The notes: generated by a model from the letters alone, not told the origin. DNA of 64,000 nucleotides from Cyclobacteriaceae bacterium (GCA_019638355.1 JAHBTY010000003.1:645325-709324), one strand, 5' to 3'. Shown: positions 27,346 through 35,473, counted from the first letter of the stretch. Numbers and translations: made by a program.

Positions 27346-29109
27346 ATGAATTTTTTTAAAACATTCCTGGCATCCTGCCTGGGTTCTATCATTGCTTTTA
27401 TAGTCCTGGGTGGTATCATGTTTCTACTGTTATTGGGTATGGTAGCTAGTTTTTCCAATAGCAGCGAACAGGTTATTGTTAAAAATCAATCGGTTTTACA
27501 TCTTAAGTTGGATGGCCCGATATCTGAAAACGAAGCTGAAGACCCGTTTGAAGATTTGCCAATACCCGGAGCAGTATCCACAACCGGTTTGCTGCCGCTT
27601 AAAAAAGCCATTCAAAATGCCGCGGTTGATCCGAAGATAGAAGGTGTTTACCTGGAGCTAAGCATGCTGATGGGTGGCTATGCGGTTGCTCGAGAACTTC
27701 GGCAAGCCATTGAAGATTTTAAGAAGTCGGGCAAATGGGTAGTGGCTTACAGCGAATATTACAGCGAGGCTGCCTACTATGTGGCTTCGGCTGCCGATAA
27801 GGTTTACCTTAATCCAGAAGGCGATCTTGAATTTAATGGTCTATCGGTTGAGGTTTCTTTTTTTAAGAAATTATTCGATAAGCTGGATATCAAACCACAA
27901 ATATTCAGGGTAGGCGATTTTAAAAGTGCTGTGGAACCTTTTATGCTCGACCGCATGAGTGCAGAGAACAAACTTCAGCTAACAGAGTTAATAACCGATT
28001 TGCATAGCACCCTAATCCGTGATGTGGCCACTTCGCGTAACATAGAAGCTAACCGCTTACGCGAAATAGCATCTAAAATGTTGGTAGTAGATACACGATC
28101 GGCCCTGGAAAATAAACTGGTCGATTCCTTGCTTTACTTCGATCAGGTTCAGAATGAGCTTAGAAGCAGGTTAAGTTTATCAGCAAACTCAAAAATAAAC
28201 TTTATCAAATATTCTAAGTACAAACGCAGTATTCCTTCAACCAGCACATCCAAGAACGAAATTGCAGTAATTGTAGCCGATGGCGATATCTATCCCGGCA
28301 AGGCACAGGAAGGTGTGATTGGTTCCGATACATTTGCAGAAGAATTGCGCAAAGCCCGCACCAACGACCGTGTAAAAGCAATTGTGGTTCGTATCAACTC
28401 ACCCGGGGGTAGCGCACTGGCTTCCGATGTGATGTGGCGCGAAATAAAGTTAGCCACCGAAGTGAAGCCCGTAATCGCTTCTATGTCCGATTACGCGGCA
28501 TCGGGGGGCTATTACCTGGCTATGGCCTGCGATACCATTGTGGCGCAACCAACAACCATTACGGGTTCAATTGGTGTGTTCAGTGTATTGTTTGACCTGA
28601 GCAATTTCCTCGATAACAAGGTGGGGATAACCTTTGAAGAAGTAAAGACGGGCGAAGTGGGGGAGTTAATTACCGTAACCCGACCGCTTACATCAGCTGA
28701 AAAAAACATCTGGCAAAAAAGAACCGAGCAGATTTATGAGGGCTTTACTACCAAGGCGGCCGAAGGTAGAAATATGCCAGTAGATCAATTAAAGGCGGTT
28801 GCCTCAGGCCGGGTTTGGACAGGAACACAGGCACAGGCAAAAGGTTTGGTGGATATACTTGGGAATTTTGAAGACGCAATCAGAATTGCTGCTGCGGCAG
28901 CTCATGTTGCTGATGATTTCAAGGTAAAATATTATCCGGTGCCGAAAAACTTTCTACAAGCCTGGCTGGGCAATATGGATGAAACCGTTCACGCGAAAGC
29001 TTTACGTAGCGAGCTCGGCCCGCATTACAACACCTATCAGCACCTTAAAAAGGTAAAACAAATGCAGGGGGCTCAGGCCCGAATTCCCTTTGAAATGACT
29101 ATCGAGTAG
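27346..29109 (+). CDS. sppA: Signal peptide peptidase SppA (long, two-domain type)
   Basis: A 587-residue 67K-type SppA: an N-terminal membrane anchor (GSIIAFIVLGGIMFLLLLGM), an N-terminal domain carrying the presumed catalytic lysine (EAAYYVASAADKVYLNPEG), and a C-terminal domain with the nucleophile serine in YAASGGYYLAMA and the SPGGSALASD segment. It degrades leftover signal peptides in the inner membrane. Downstream, on the opposite strand, lies the array of tiny lipoproteins whose signal peptides would be natural substrates. Whether that is more than chance is unknown. Confidence 0.95.
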   Translation: MNFFKTFLASCLGSIIAFIVLGGIMFLLLLGMVASFSNSSEQVIVKNQSVLHLKLDGPISENEAEDPFEDLPIPGAVSTTGLLPLKKAIQNAAVDPKIEGVYLELSMLMGGYAVARELRQAIEDFKKSGKWVVAYSEYYSEAAYYVASAADKVYLNPEGDLEFNGLSVEVSFFKKLFDKLDIKPQIFRVGDFKSAVEPFMLDRMSAENKLQLTELITDLHSTLIRDVATSRNIEANRLREIASKMLVVDTRSALENKLVDSLLYFDQVQNELRSRLSLSANSKINFIKYSKYKRSIPSTSTSKNEIAVIVADGDIYPGKAQEGVIGSDTFAEELRKARTNDRVKAIVVRINSPGGSALASDVMWREIKLATEVKPVIASMSDYAASGGYYLAMACDTIVAQPTTITGSIGVFSVLFDLSNFLDNKVGITFEEVKTGEVGELITVTRPLTSAEKNIWQKRTEQIYEGFTTKAAEGRNMPVDQLKAVASGRVWTGTQAQAKGLVDILGNFEDAIRIAAAAAHVADDFKVKYYPVPKNFLQAWLGNMDETVHAKALRSELGPHYNTYQHLKKVKQMQGAQARIPFEMTIE

Positions 29110-29140
29110 TGCCGTTATCATGTAAGTTTTAATCTTCAAA

Positions 29141-29221
29141 ATGAAGAAAAACATACATTTTATTAAAAAAACGGTCAACATAAAACGTCAGTCCTTAAGG
29201 CTACCGGAGCTAAAGACTTGA
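29141..29221 (+). CDS. Possible 26-codon ORF, doubtful
   Basis: ATG at 29141 opens 26 codons (MKKNIHFIKK then TVNIKRQSLRLPELKT). The stretch VNIKRQSLRL loosely resembles the leader pattern of Bacteroidota ribosomally made natural-product precursors, but there is no core peptide, and no modification or transport gene nearby. It may be a decayed gene or chance. Confidence 0.2.
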   Translation: MKKNIHFIKKTVNIKRQSLRLPELKT

Positions 29222-29376
29222 CCCTTTACAGAGAGAAAGTTAGAAGTGATAGGTAAAAAAGGCTACACAATTGTATGCGCTTTGGCAACTTCCCTCACAT
29301 ACACGAAAGTTTACCGGAATTGTATGATGAATTCCGGTTACCTTAGTAACCGATTTTAAAAGACGTTCTTTGAATT

Positions 29377-29517
29377 TTAATCTTTCAAAGCAAATCCTCC
29401 ACTATGAGATACTACTTCTTTTTGAGCAGTAGGCTTTGTGTTAACTGATTTAAAAGCCACCAATGCCGAAACCGTAAGGGCTGCAGCAGTTAAAATGATA
29501 ATTGATTTAGTTTTCAT
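29377..29517 (-). CDS. 46-residue secreted peptide with GGFALKD C-terminus
   Basis: I choose the ATG at 29517, preceded by an AT-rich leader. A longer frame begins at 29577 but has no signal character. The product is MKTKSIIILTAAALTVSALVAF, written here in its two parts (MKTKSIIILTAA and ALTVSALVAF), followed by a polar tail ending SHSGGFALKD. The signal peptide has no lipobox cysteine. The C-terminus [S]GG-F-A-L-K-D matches the NGG-S-P-I-K-E of the five neighbouring lipoproteins in pattern. It is last on the strand and 34 bases beyond copy 1. Function unknown. Confidence 0.65.
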   Translation of the reverse strand: MKTKSIIILTAAALTVSALVAFKSVNTKPTAQKEVVSHSGGFALKD

Positions 29518-29551
29518 ATTGATTAAATGATTTAAATTTTTTGATATAGAA

Positions 29552-29683
29552 TTAACCTTCCTTGATGGGAGAGCCACCGTTGTTCATAGATTCGGCCTGT
29601 GGAGTTACTTCTTCATCGGTGCAAGCGGTAAAGGTCATTGCAGAAAAAGTAGCGAACAGGATTATTGTGAATAATTTTTTCAT
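29552..29683 (-). CDS. Tandem mini-lipoprotein, copy 1
   Basis: 43 residues: basic start MKKLFTIILF, hydrophobic stretch, lipobox TFTAC with Cys21, then TDEE and an invariant tail ending MNNGGSPIKEG. The acidic residues right after the lipid-bearing Cys fit the Bacteroidota signal for export to the cell surface. The mature peptide is only 23 residues. Protein and DNA are nearly identical to copy 3. It is the fifth gene read from the divergent promoter region near 30.4 kb. Confidence 0.75.
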   Translation of the reverse strand: MKKLFTIILFATFSAMTFTACTDEEVTPQAESMNNGGSPIKEG

Positions 29684-29722
29684 GATTGATAAGTTTATGT
29701 GGGTTGATGAATATTGTTCAGA

Positions 29723-29854
29723 TTAACCTTCTTTAATGGGCGAGCCACCGTTGTTCATAGATTCGGCCTGTGGAGTTACTTCTTCATCGGTGCAGGAAGT
29801 GAATGCCATTGCAGAAAAAGTAGCGAACAGGATAATTGCGAATAATTTTTTCAT
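29723..29854 (-). CDS. Tandem mini-lipoprotein, copy 2
   Basis: 43 residues: MKKLFAIILF, lipobox AFTSC (Cys21), then TDEEV and the invariant tail ending MNNGGSPIKEG. It differs from copy 1 only in the signal peptide (T6A, T17A, A20S). It is almost identical to copy 4. Predicted outer-membrane lipoprotein, probably surface exposed, function unknown. Confidence 0.75.
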   Translation of the reverse strand: MKKLFAIILFATFSAMAFTSCTDEEVTPQAESMNNGGSPIKEG

Positions 29855-29893
29855 GATTTAAATGTTTATGTGGGTTGATGAATATTGTTCAGA

Positions 29894-30025
29894 TTAACCT
29901 TCTTTAATGGGCGAGCCACCATTGTTCATAGATTCGGCCTGTGGAGTTACTTCTTCATCGGTGCAAGCGGTAAAGGTCATTGCAGAAAAAGTAGCGAACA
30001 GGATAATTGTGAATAATTTTTTCAT
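29894..30025 (-). CDS. Tandem mini-lipoprotein, copy 3
   Basis: 43 residues with the same protein sequence as copy 1 (lipobox TFTAC, tail MNNGGSPIKEG) and only silent DNA differences in the tail. It is the middle gene of the array. Like the others it has no length variation and an intact start, lipobox and stop. Confidence 0.75.
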   Translation of the reverse strand: MKKLFTIILFATFSAMTFTACTDEEVTPQAESMNNGGSPIKEG

Positions 30026-30064
30026 GATTGATAAGTTTATGTGGGTTGATGAATATTGTTCAGA

Positions 30065-30196
30065 TTAACCTTCTTTAATGGGAGAGCCACCATTGTTCAT
30101 GGATTCGGCTTGTGGAGTTACTTCTTCATCGGTGCAGGAAGTGAATGCCATTACAGAAAAAGTAGCGAACAGGATAATTGCGAATAATTTTTTCAT
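30065..30196 (-). CDS. Tandem mini-lipoprotein, copy 4
   Basis: 43 residues, identical to copy 2 except for A15V in the signal peptide (FSVMAFTSC). The mature part, starting at Cys21, is unchanged and ends MNNGGSPIKEG. It is the second gene read from the divergent promoter region. Confidence 0.75.
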   Translation of the reverse strand: MKKLFAIILFATFSVMAFTSCTDEEVTPQAESMNNGGSPIKEG

Positions 30197-30235
30197 GATT
30201 GAAATGTTTATGTGGGTTGATGAATATTGTTCAGA

Positions 30236-30367
30236 TTAACCTTCTTTGATGGGTGAGCCACCATTGTTCATGGATTCGGCTTGTGGAGTAACATCTTCAT
30301 CAGCACAGGAGGTGAATGTGATTGATGCGAATGAGGCTAAAAGAATAATGGCTAAAAATTTTTTCAT
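30236..30367 (-). CDS. Tandem mini-lipoprotein, copy 5 (most diverged, promoter-proximal)
   Basis: 43 residues: MKKFLAIILLASF, lipobox TFTSC (Cys21), then ADEDV and TPQAES, MNNGGSPIKEG. The signal peptide has several substitutions against copies 1-4, yet the last 18 residues are identical to copy 1 although six codons there differ silently. That pattern means the tail is under purifying selection. It is the first gene of the array, 132 bases from the divergent kinase start. Confidence 0.75.
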   Translation of the reverse strand: MKKFLAIILLASFASITFTSCADEDVTPQAESMNNGGSPIKEG

Positions 30368-30499
30368 AAATAATGAATGTTTAGGTTAATATTACTATTA
30401 ATAGTCAGAAGCGAAGTCAATGAAATTTCTCTTTTGACGGGATCAAAGGTCTGAACTAGATTGAACTTATTTTTTTTATTTTAACATGTTGACTTACAT
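30368..30499. promoter_or_regulatory. Divergent promoter region of the peptide array and the TPR kinase
   Basis: A 132-base AT-rich gap between oppositely directed starts must hold promoters for both. It contains TTAAT and ATTAA half sites around ATTACT (near 30385-30402), a possible operator. No exact match to the Bacteroidota -7 element was found by eye. Confidence 0.45.
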
Positions 30500-32761
30500 A
30501 TGTGCCGTAATTTTTTAAAGTATTTTAAATTGTTCTTACTTACCTCGGCTATACTGTTGATTAATATAACTGCGTTATTTTCACAGCACACGAAACAAAA
30601 AATTGATTCGTTGGAAAAGTTGCTTTCAGGATCAAAAGATACAACCCGATATGCTCTTTTGGTAAAGTTGCATTTTGCTAGCCGCTCAGAATTTCAAAAA
30701 GCTTTAGATTATGCGCAGCTTGCCTACAATCAAGCCGAGGCCCTTGGAGATAGCGTTAAGATTGTTGAGAGTGGGAGGCTAGTAGCGTATTCTTTAGATG
30801 ATCTGGGGCGTAATGACGAGGTAATTGAAATTCTCAATCAAGTTCTAGCAATCGCAAGGAGGAATGTAAAGCGCTATCCGGTTTTGAAATCACAAATTAA
30901 ATTTATCCTTAATAATGCAGGTATTTCCTACATGTACAAAGGTAATTATGACTCAGCACTTAGCTACCACTTTAAGTCGCTGGTTTTACGTGAAGAAGAA
31001 GGTGATAAAAGATCCATCGGTAATTCTCACAATAATATAGGTTTGGTATTTTTTAAGTTAAGAAATTATCAACGCGCACTTGATCATTATTTGCAGGCAT
31101 TGGAGATTAAAGATGAGTTAAAGGATAGTGCTGACATTGAGCGTATCCTAACCAACATAGGTTTGTGTTATAACCAACTTAAACTACCAAATGATGCCAT
31201 TCGATCAGTTGAAAGAGCCTTAAACTCGTGTAAAAAGAATTGTTCAAAAAATGTACTAAAGGAGGCAAACTTTGTTTTGGGTGTCGGTTACCTTATTCAT
31301 GGTGACTTAGAAAATGCTGAAAAGCATTTGATAATTTCTTTCGAGATAGCTAAGGAGCAAAATGACTACAGGTATTGGGCGGAAAGTTTATTTGCTTTTG
31401 CAAAACTAGAAAATGAACGAAAGAATTACACTAGAGGCCTTAATTACTTATCTGATGCTAATAACCTTGCTGAGAATTTTGGCTTTACGGAGTTACGACT
31501 TGATATTTATAAAGAGTCATCTAAAAGTTTTGGTTTTATTAATGATTTTCAGAATCAAGCCTTATATCAAGGGAGATACATAACTTTAAAAGATAGCATT
31601 TATAGTGGTGATCTTCTTAAGAACCTTGCCACTATTCAAACCAACTATGAACAACGCGAAAACCTTAAAACAATTCGCCTGATCAATGAAAATATAAAAT
31701 TGAAGGATGAACAGATTCAGCGCCAGCGTATTCAATATCTGTTTGTAGTATTAGTTACGGTTTTAATTGCTGCCCTGGCCGGGGTATTGGTTTGGGCAAA
31801 CAGGCGGCAACAAAAGCATAATACCGCATTAAGCGAAGCAAAGCGAATAATCGAGCAACAAAACCGGGAACTAACCAAAACTAACGAAGAGCTGGATTTG
31901 CGCGTACGCGAAAAAACAATGGACCTGGTAAACATCAACACCGTGCTGCACGATGTTAATGAAGAACTCGATAACTATATCTACCGTACGGCCCACGATA
32001 TTCGCGGGCCGTTGGTAACTTTAAAAGGAGTGTGTAATGTAGCCCAAATGGATGTGAAAGATCCGTTGGCGTTAGACTACTTCAAAAGATTAGACCTTAC
32101 AGCTGAAAAACTTAATGTCATTCTCACCCGCTTATTAATTGTAAGCAAAATTAACCACACAGTGTTAGTGGCCAGGCAAGTTGATTTTAACCCCATTATG
32201 CAGGAGATAATCAAGAAGTTTAGCCAACTACCCGATCGAATGAAAATAGAATATCAAATTGCAGACGATATTGAGCTTAATTCTGATCCTGAGTTGATAA
32301 GCATTGTACTCGAAAACCTGGTTAGTAATGCAATTAAGTTTTATAATGATTCCAGTAGGGTTAATCCGTTTGTTAAAGTAATGATCGGAAAATACGATTC
32401 AGATCATGTAATGGTATCAGTAGAAGATAACGGTACCGGTATTGGACCTAACGATCGGGAACGAGTTTTTCATTTATTCGTGCGCGCGTCTGAGCGATCT
32501 GAAAATGGAGGCATTGGACTTTACCTGTCTAAACTTTCGGCTCATAAACTGGGGGGCGAGATTTTTTTGATGAATACTTCCGAGAAAGGAACCAAATTTT
32601 TGGTTTTGTTTCCGGTTGATCTGCAACCTATTCTATCCAAACGAAACGATGCCGAACGCGAACGCCTTGCTGTAAAAGAAATGCGCGAAAAAGCCGCGAA
32701 AGAATCGGAAGGAAAAGATGCTTTGGATCGCTACTATTCATCCAGGCGGCTTAGTAAATGA
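30500..32761 (+). CDS. Sensor histidine kinase with periplasmic TPR domain
   Basis: A 753-residue protein: signal peptide (LLTSAILLINITALFSQ), about 370 residues of TPR repeats (for example NNAGISYMYKGNYDSALSYH, NNIGLVFFKLRNYQRALDHY), one membrane helix (about 414-433), a coiled coil, and a HisKA domain with phospho-acceptor H499 in AHDIRGPL. The ATPase domain has N box NLVSNAIKFY, G1 DNGTGIG and G2 GGIGLYLSKL. The TPR sensor lies outside the inner membrane. No response regulator is adjacent. It is divergent from the mini-lipoprotein array, which makes those peptides candidate ligands or targets (inference). Confidence 0.92.
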   Translation: MCRNFLKYFKLFLLTSAILLINITALFSQHTKQKIDSLEKLLSGSKDTTRYALLVKLHFASRSEFQKALDYAQLAYNQAEALGDSVKIVESGRLVAYSLDDLGRNDEVIEILNQVLAIARRNVKRYPVLKSQIKFILNNAGISYMYKGNYDSALSYHFKSLVLREEEGDKRSIGNSHNNIGLVFFKLRNYQRALDHYLQALEIKDELKDSADIERILTNIGLCYNQLKLPNDAIRSVERALNSCKKNCSKNVLKEANFVLGVGYLIHGDLENAEKHLIISFEIAKEQNDYRYWAESLFAFAKLENERKNYTRGLNYLSDANNLAENFGFTELRLDIYKESSKSFGFINDFQNQALYQGRYITLKDSIYSGDLLKNLATIQTNYEQRENLKTIRLINENIKLKDEQIQRQRIQYLFVVLVTVLIAALAGVLVWANRRQQKHNTALSEAKRIIEQQNRELTKTNEELDLRVREKTMDLVNINTVLHDVNEELDNYIYRTAHDIRGPLVTLKGVCNVAQMDVKDPLALDYFKRLDLTAEKLNVILTRLLIVSKINHTVLVARQVDFNPIMQEIIKKFSQLPDRMKIEYQIADDIELNSDPELISIVLENLVSNAIKFYNDSSRVNPFVKVMIGKYDSDHVMVSVEDNGTGIGPNDRERVFHLFVRASERSENGGIGLYLSKLSAHKLGGEIFLMNTSEKGTKFLVLFPVDLQPILSKRNDAERERLAVKEMREKAAKESEGKDALDRYYSSRRLSK

Positions 32762-32814
32762 TCTTTTTTTCGGTTTCATTTTGCATCTTTGTGGCCTGTT
32801 TTTAAACAGCCTGC

Positions 32815-34923
32815 ATGAGTACCAAACAATACAACCGATATACCGTTACAGCAGCTCTGCCCTATGCCAATGGGCCCAAACACATTGGTCATTTGGCAGG
32901 GGCCTACATCCCAGCCGATGTATATGTTCGGTACCTACGACTTACCGGTAAAGATGTAATTTTTGTTTGCGGCAGCGATGAGCATGGCACCGCTATTCCT
33001 AACCAGGCGCTGAAGGAGAATACCACCCCTAAAGCCATCATCGATAAATACGATGCGTTGATTCGCGATTGTTTCGACAAGCTGGGTATGTCGTTCGATA
33101 TTTATCATCGTACCAGCGAAACGATTCATCACCAAACCTCACAAGAAATTTTTCTTAGCCTTTACAATAAAGGATTGCTTACAGAAGAAGTATCAGAACA
33201 ATATTTTGATGCCGAAGCAAAAGTGTTTTTGGCCGATCGGTACATTGTTGGCATCTGCCCTAAATGCGGGCACACCAATGCGTTTGGCGATCAATGCGAG
33301 AAATGTGGTTCAACACTCAGCCCGCGTGAGTTAATAAACCCCCGATCCACTTTAAGTGGAAAAGCTCCCATTCTGAAAGAAACCAAGCATTGGTATTTGC
33401 CATTGGAAAAATATGAGCCGTGGCTTCGCGATTGGATTTTGAAATCGCACCAACAAGACTGGAAGCCTAACGTATATGGACAATGCAAATCGTGGATTGA
33501 AGCCGGGCTGCAACCCCGCGCCATGACGCGCGATCTGGATTGGGGCATAAAAGTGCCCTTACCCGATGCTGAAGGCAAAGTATTGTACGTTTGGTTCGAT
33601 GCACCCATCGGGTACATTTCGGCTACGCGTGCCCTTTTTGAAGAGACTACTTCCGGTAAATTGAAGTATGCAACCCCGCGAAGTAATTTTTCAATCGCCC
33701 AAAAAGAGGATTGGAAGAAATACTGGCAAGCGGAAGACACCCGACTGATTCATTTTATCGGAAAGGATAACATCGTTTTCCATTGCATTATTTTCCCAGT
33801 AATGTTGCATGCCACCGGTGAATTTATTGTACCCGATAATGTTCCGGCCAATGAATTTATGAACCTGGAGGGTGATAAGATGTCGACCAGCAGGGGGTGG
33901 TCTATTGAAATGCACGAATACCTTGCTGATTTTCCTGATAAACCCGATGTATTGCGCTATGCCTTGCTTACCAACTTACCCGAAGCTAAGGATAGTGAAT
34001 TTACCTGGAAAGATTTTCAGGCTAAGAATAACAACGAGTTAGTCGCTATTCTTGGCAACTTTGTAAACCGCGCAGTGGTTCTTACACAAAAGTACTTTGA
34101 GGGAGTGCTGCCTAACCGCAAGGCTTTAAGCGAAGTTGATGTAAAGGTATTGGCAGAATTAAAGCAATACCCGGTATTAATTGGTGGTTCGGTTGAAGCA
34201 TTCCGTTTCCGTGAAGCTACCGCTAATTTGATGGACCTGGCTCGCGTTGGTAATAAATACCTCGCAGAGACAGAGCCCTGGAAGTTAGCAAAGTCGGATA
34301 TGGACCGGGTGGGTACAATTTTAAATATTGCATTACAAATCGCGGGCACATTGGCAATTGTTTCAGAACCATTTTTGCCATTTACATCGCGTAAGCTAAA
34401 AGAGATGTTAAGCGTGGGCGAAATGAACTGGAACGATGCCGGTAATCCGGATTTGTTAAGTGCAGGAACGAAGTTACAGGAAGCACCTCTGTTGTTTGAA
34501 AAAATTGAAGATGGAGTAATCGATCAGCAAATAAAAAAGTTAATGGATACCAAACGAGCAGTCGAGCTTGCTCAACAACCTGTTGAACCAGCCAAGGCGG
34601 AGATTTCATTCGATGATTTTTCCAGGATGGATATTCGCATCGGTAAAATTTTAAAGGCTGAGCGAGTTGAAAAATCTAAAAAACTTTTAAAACTTCAAGT
34701 GGATACCGGTATTGATGTGCGCACTGTGATGAGTGGAATTGCGGAACATTTTACGCCTGAAGATGTACTGGGTAAAGAGGTTACAATTTTAGTTAACCTG
34801 GCGTCCCGCAAAATTATGGGGGTGGAGTCGCAGGGTATGATTTTAATGGCGTCCGATAAAGATGGCTCGCTTAAACTGCTATCACCAACCAACGAGGTTG
34901 CGCCTGGAGCGAAGGTTAGTTAA
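32815..34923 (+). CDS. metG: Methionyl-tRNA synthetase
   Basis: A 702-residue class I synthetase. HIGH motif in ANGPKHIGHLAG, zinc knuckle with CPKCGHTNAFGDQCEKCG near 147-164, KMSTS in DKMSTSRGWS, the anticodon-binding helical domain and a C-terminal tRNA-binding OB domain (FSRMDIRIGKILKAE, about 600-702). It charges initiator and elongator tRNA-Met. A short CTGTTT/AAACAG inverted repeat ends six bases before the ATG. Confidence 0.97.
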   Translation: MSTKQYNRYTVTAALPYANGPKHIGHLAGAYIPADVYVRYLRLTGKDVIFVCGSDEHGTAIPNQALKENTTPKAIIDKYDALIRDCFDKLGMSFDIYHRTSETIHHQTSQEIFLSLYNKGLLTEEVSEQYFDAEAKVFLADRYIVGICPKCGHTNAFGDQCEKCGSTLSPRELINPRSTLSGKAPILKETKHWYLPLEKYEPWLRDWILKSHQQDWKPNVYGQCKSWIEAGLQPRAMTRDLDWGIKVPLPDAEGKVLYVWFDAPIGYISATRALFEETTSGKLKYATPRSNFSIAQKEDWKKYWQAEDTRLIHFIGKDNIVFHCIIFPVMLHATGEFIVPDNVPANEFMNLEGDKMSTSRGWSIEMHEYLADFPDKPDVLRYALLTNLPEAKDSEFTWKDFQAKNNNELVAILGNFVNRAVVLTQKYFEGVLPNRKALSEVDVKVLAELKQYPVLIGGSVEAFRFREATANLMDLARVGNKYLAETEPWKLAKSDMDRVGTILNIALQIAGTLAIVSEPFLPFTSRKLKEMLSVGEMNWNDAGNPDLLSAGTKLQEAPLLFEKIEDGVIDQQIKKLMDTKRAVELAQQPVEPAKAEISFDDFSRMDIRIGKILKAERVEKSKKLLKLQVDTGIDVRTVMSGIAEHFTPEDVLGKEVTILVNLASRKIMGVESQGMILMASDKDGSLKLLSPTNEVAPGAKVS

Positions 34924-34924
34924 A

Positions 34925-35227
34925 TTAAAGTGTGCTGATAATTTTTTCCCACTTCCGTTTTTGGCGATTGTGAAATGTCCCCAAAATTAATTCCTGCCGC
35001 TCGTGCAGGTACGATTGAAGCTGGGCGGTAGAGGGCCTGCTTTTAAGATGCTCGTAAAACTCGGCATTGATAGCTTCGATTTTATTTCGTTGTTCGGTAT
35101 CCAACCTTAATTCCTGGGCCCAAAAAGAAGGGTCGTACGAAACATTCTCCTTCAATTCGGCCTCTTGACCAAAACAATAACTTGCTAAAAGTATTGTTAA
35201 CAAGAGGGTTAAAAAATCTTTCTTCAT
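34925..35227 (-). CDS. Small periplasmic helical protein (Spy/CpxP-like pattern)
   Basis: I choose the ATG at 35227 (100 codons), which begins a clear signal peptide (KKDFLTLLLTILLASYCFG). A longer frame from 35248 adds seven residues. The mature part is helical, with LRLDTEQRNKIEAINAEFY, similar to the LTxxQ-type helices of Spy/CpxP-like periplasmic proteins. It is convergent with metG, one base after its stop. Function not established. Confidence 0.65.
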   Translation of the reverse strand: MKKDFLTLLLTILLASYCFGQEAELKENVSYDPSFWAQELRLDTEQRNKIEAINAEFYEHLKSRPSTAQLQSYLHERQELILGTFHNRQKRKWEKIISTL

Positions 35228-35366
35228 AGCAGCAAATTTACAACTCACTTGCTTTGTAATTCCTAATAAACCGAGGTATTAGACCAATAAGGGTTTTGCA
35301 TCGATAAACGATGTCAGCAACTTTAAAGTATTTAATAGCTGGCCCCTGAGTTTAGCAGCGTGAAAT

Positions 35367-35400
35367 AAAAAAGGCCTTCAGCGTAATGAAAGCCCTTTTT
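35367..35400 (-). terminator. Terminator of tRNA-Glu
   Basis: On the minus strand AAAAAGGGCTTTCA pairs with TGAAGGCCTTTTTT over 14 positions (two G-U pairs) around a 6-base loop, ending in T6. It starts directly after the tRNA 3' end. The T-rich arms could also work in the other direction. Confidence 0.85.
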
Positions 35401-35401
35401 G

Positions 35402-35473
35402 TAGTCCGTACGGGAATCGAACCCGTGTTACCAGAATGAAAATCTGATGTCCTAACCCCTAGACGAACGGACC
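35402..35473 (-). tRNA. tRNA-Glu (anticodon UUC)
   Basis: The minus strand folds as a cloverleaf: acceptor arm GGTCCGT/ACGGACT (first pair G-U), D arm with TCTAGGGGTTAGGA, anticodon loop TTTTCAT giving UUC, and T arm with GGTTCGATTCC. The full CCA is not encoded. 72 bases, no intron. Confidence 0.96.

Larger units (their letters stand above)
29552..30367. repeat. Five-fold 171-bp tandem repeat of mini-lipoprotein genes
   Basis: The five ATG codons lie at 29683, 29854, 30025, 30196 and 30367 on the minus strand, each exactly 171 bases apart. Each unit has a 132-base gene and a 39-base spacer (with GTTTATGTGGGTTGATGAAT on the plus strand). Copies 1 and 3 match each other, and 2 and 4 match each other, so a two-unit block was duplicated. 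Copy 5 is the most diverged. Confidence 0.95.

Noticed and set aside
29377-29577. 66-codon version of the small secreted peptide
   Set aside because: Its first 20 codons are polar and lie over the stop of lipoprotein copy 1. The internal ATG at 29517 gives a proper signal peptide.
29552-30367. The 171-bp repeats as a CRISPR array
   Set aside because: The repeated unit is mostly coding and far longer than CRISPR repeats, the spacer parts are also repeated, and there are no cas genes.
32796-32809. CTGTTT/AAACAG repeat as a terminator before metG
   Set aside because: The stem is only six base pairs with a two-base loop and no T tract after it.
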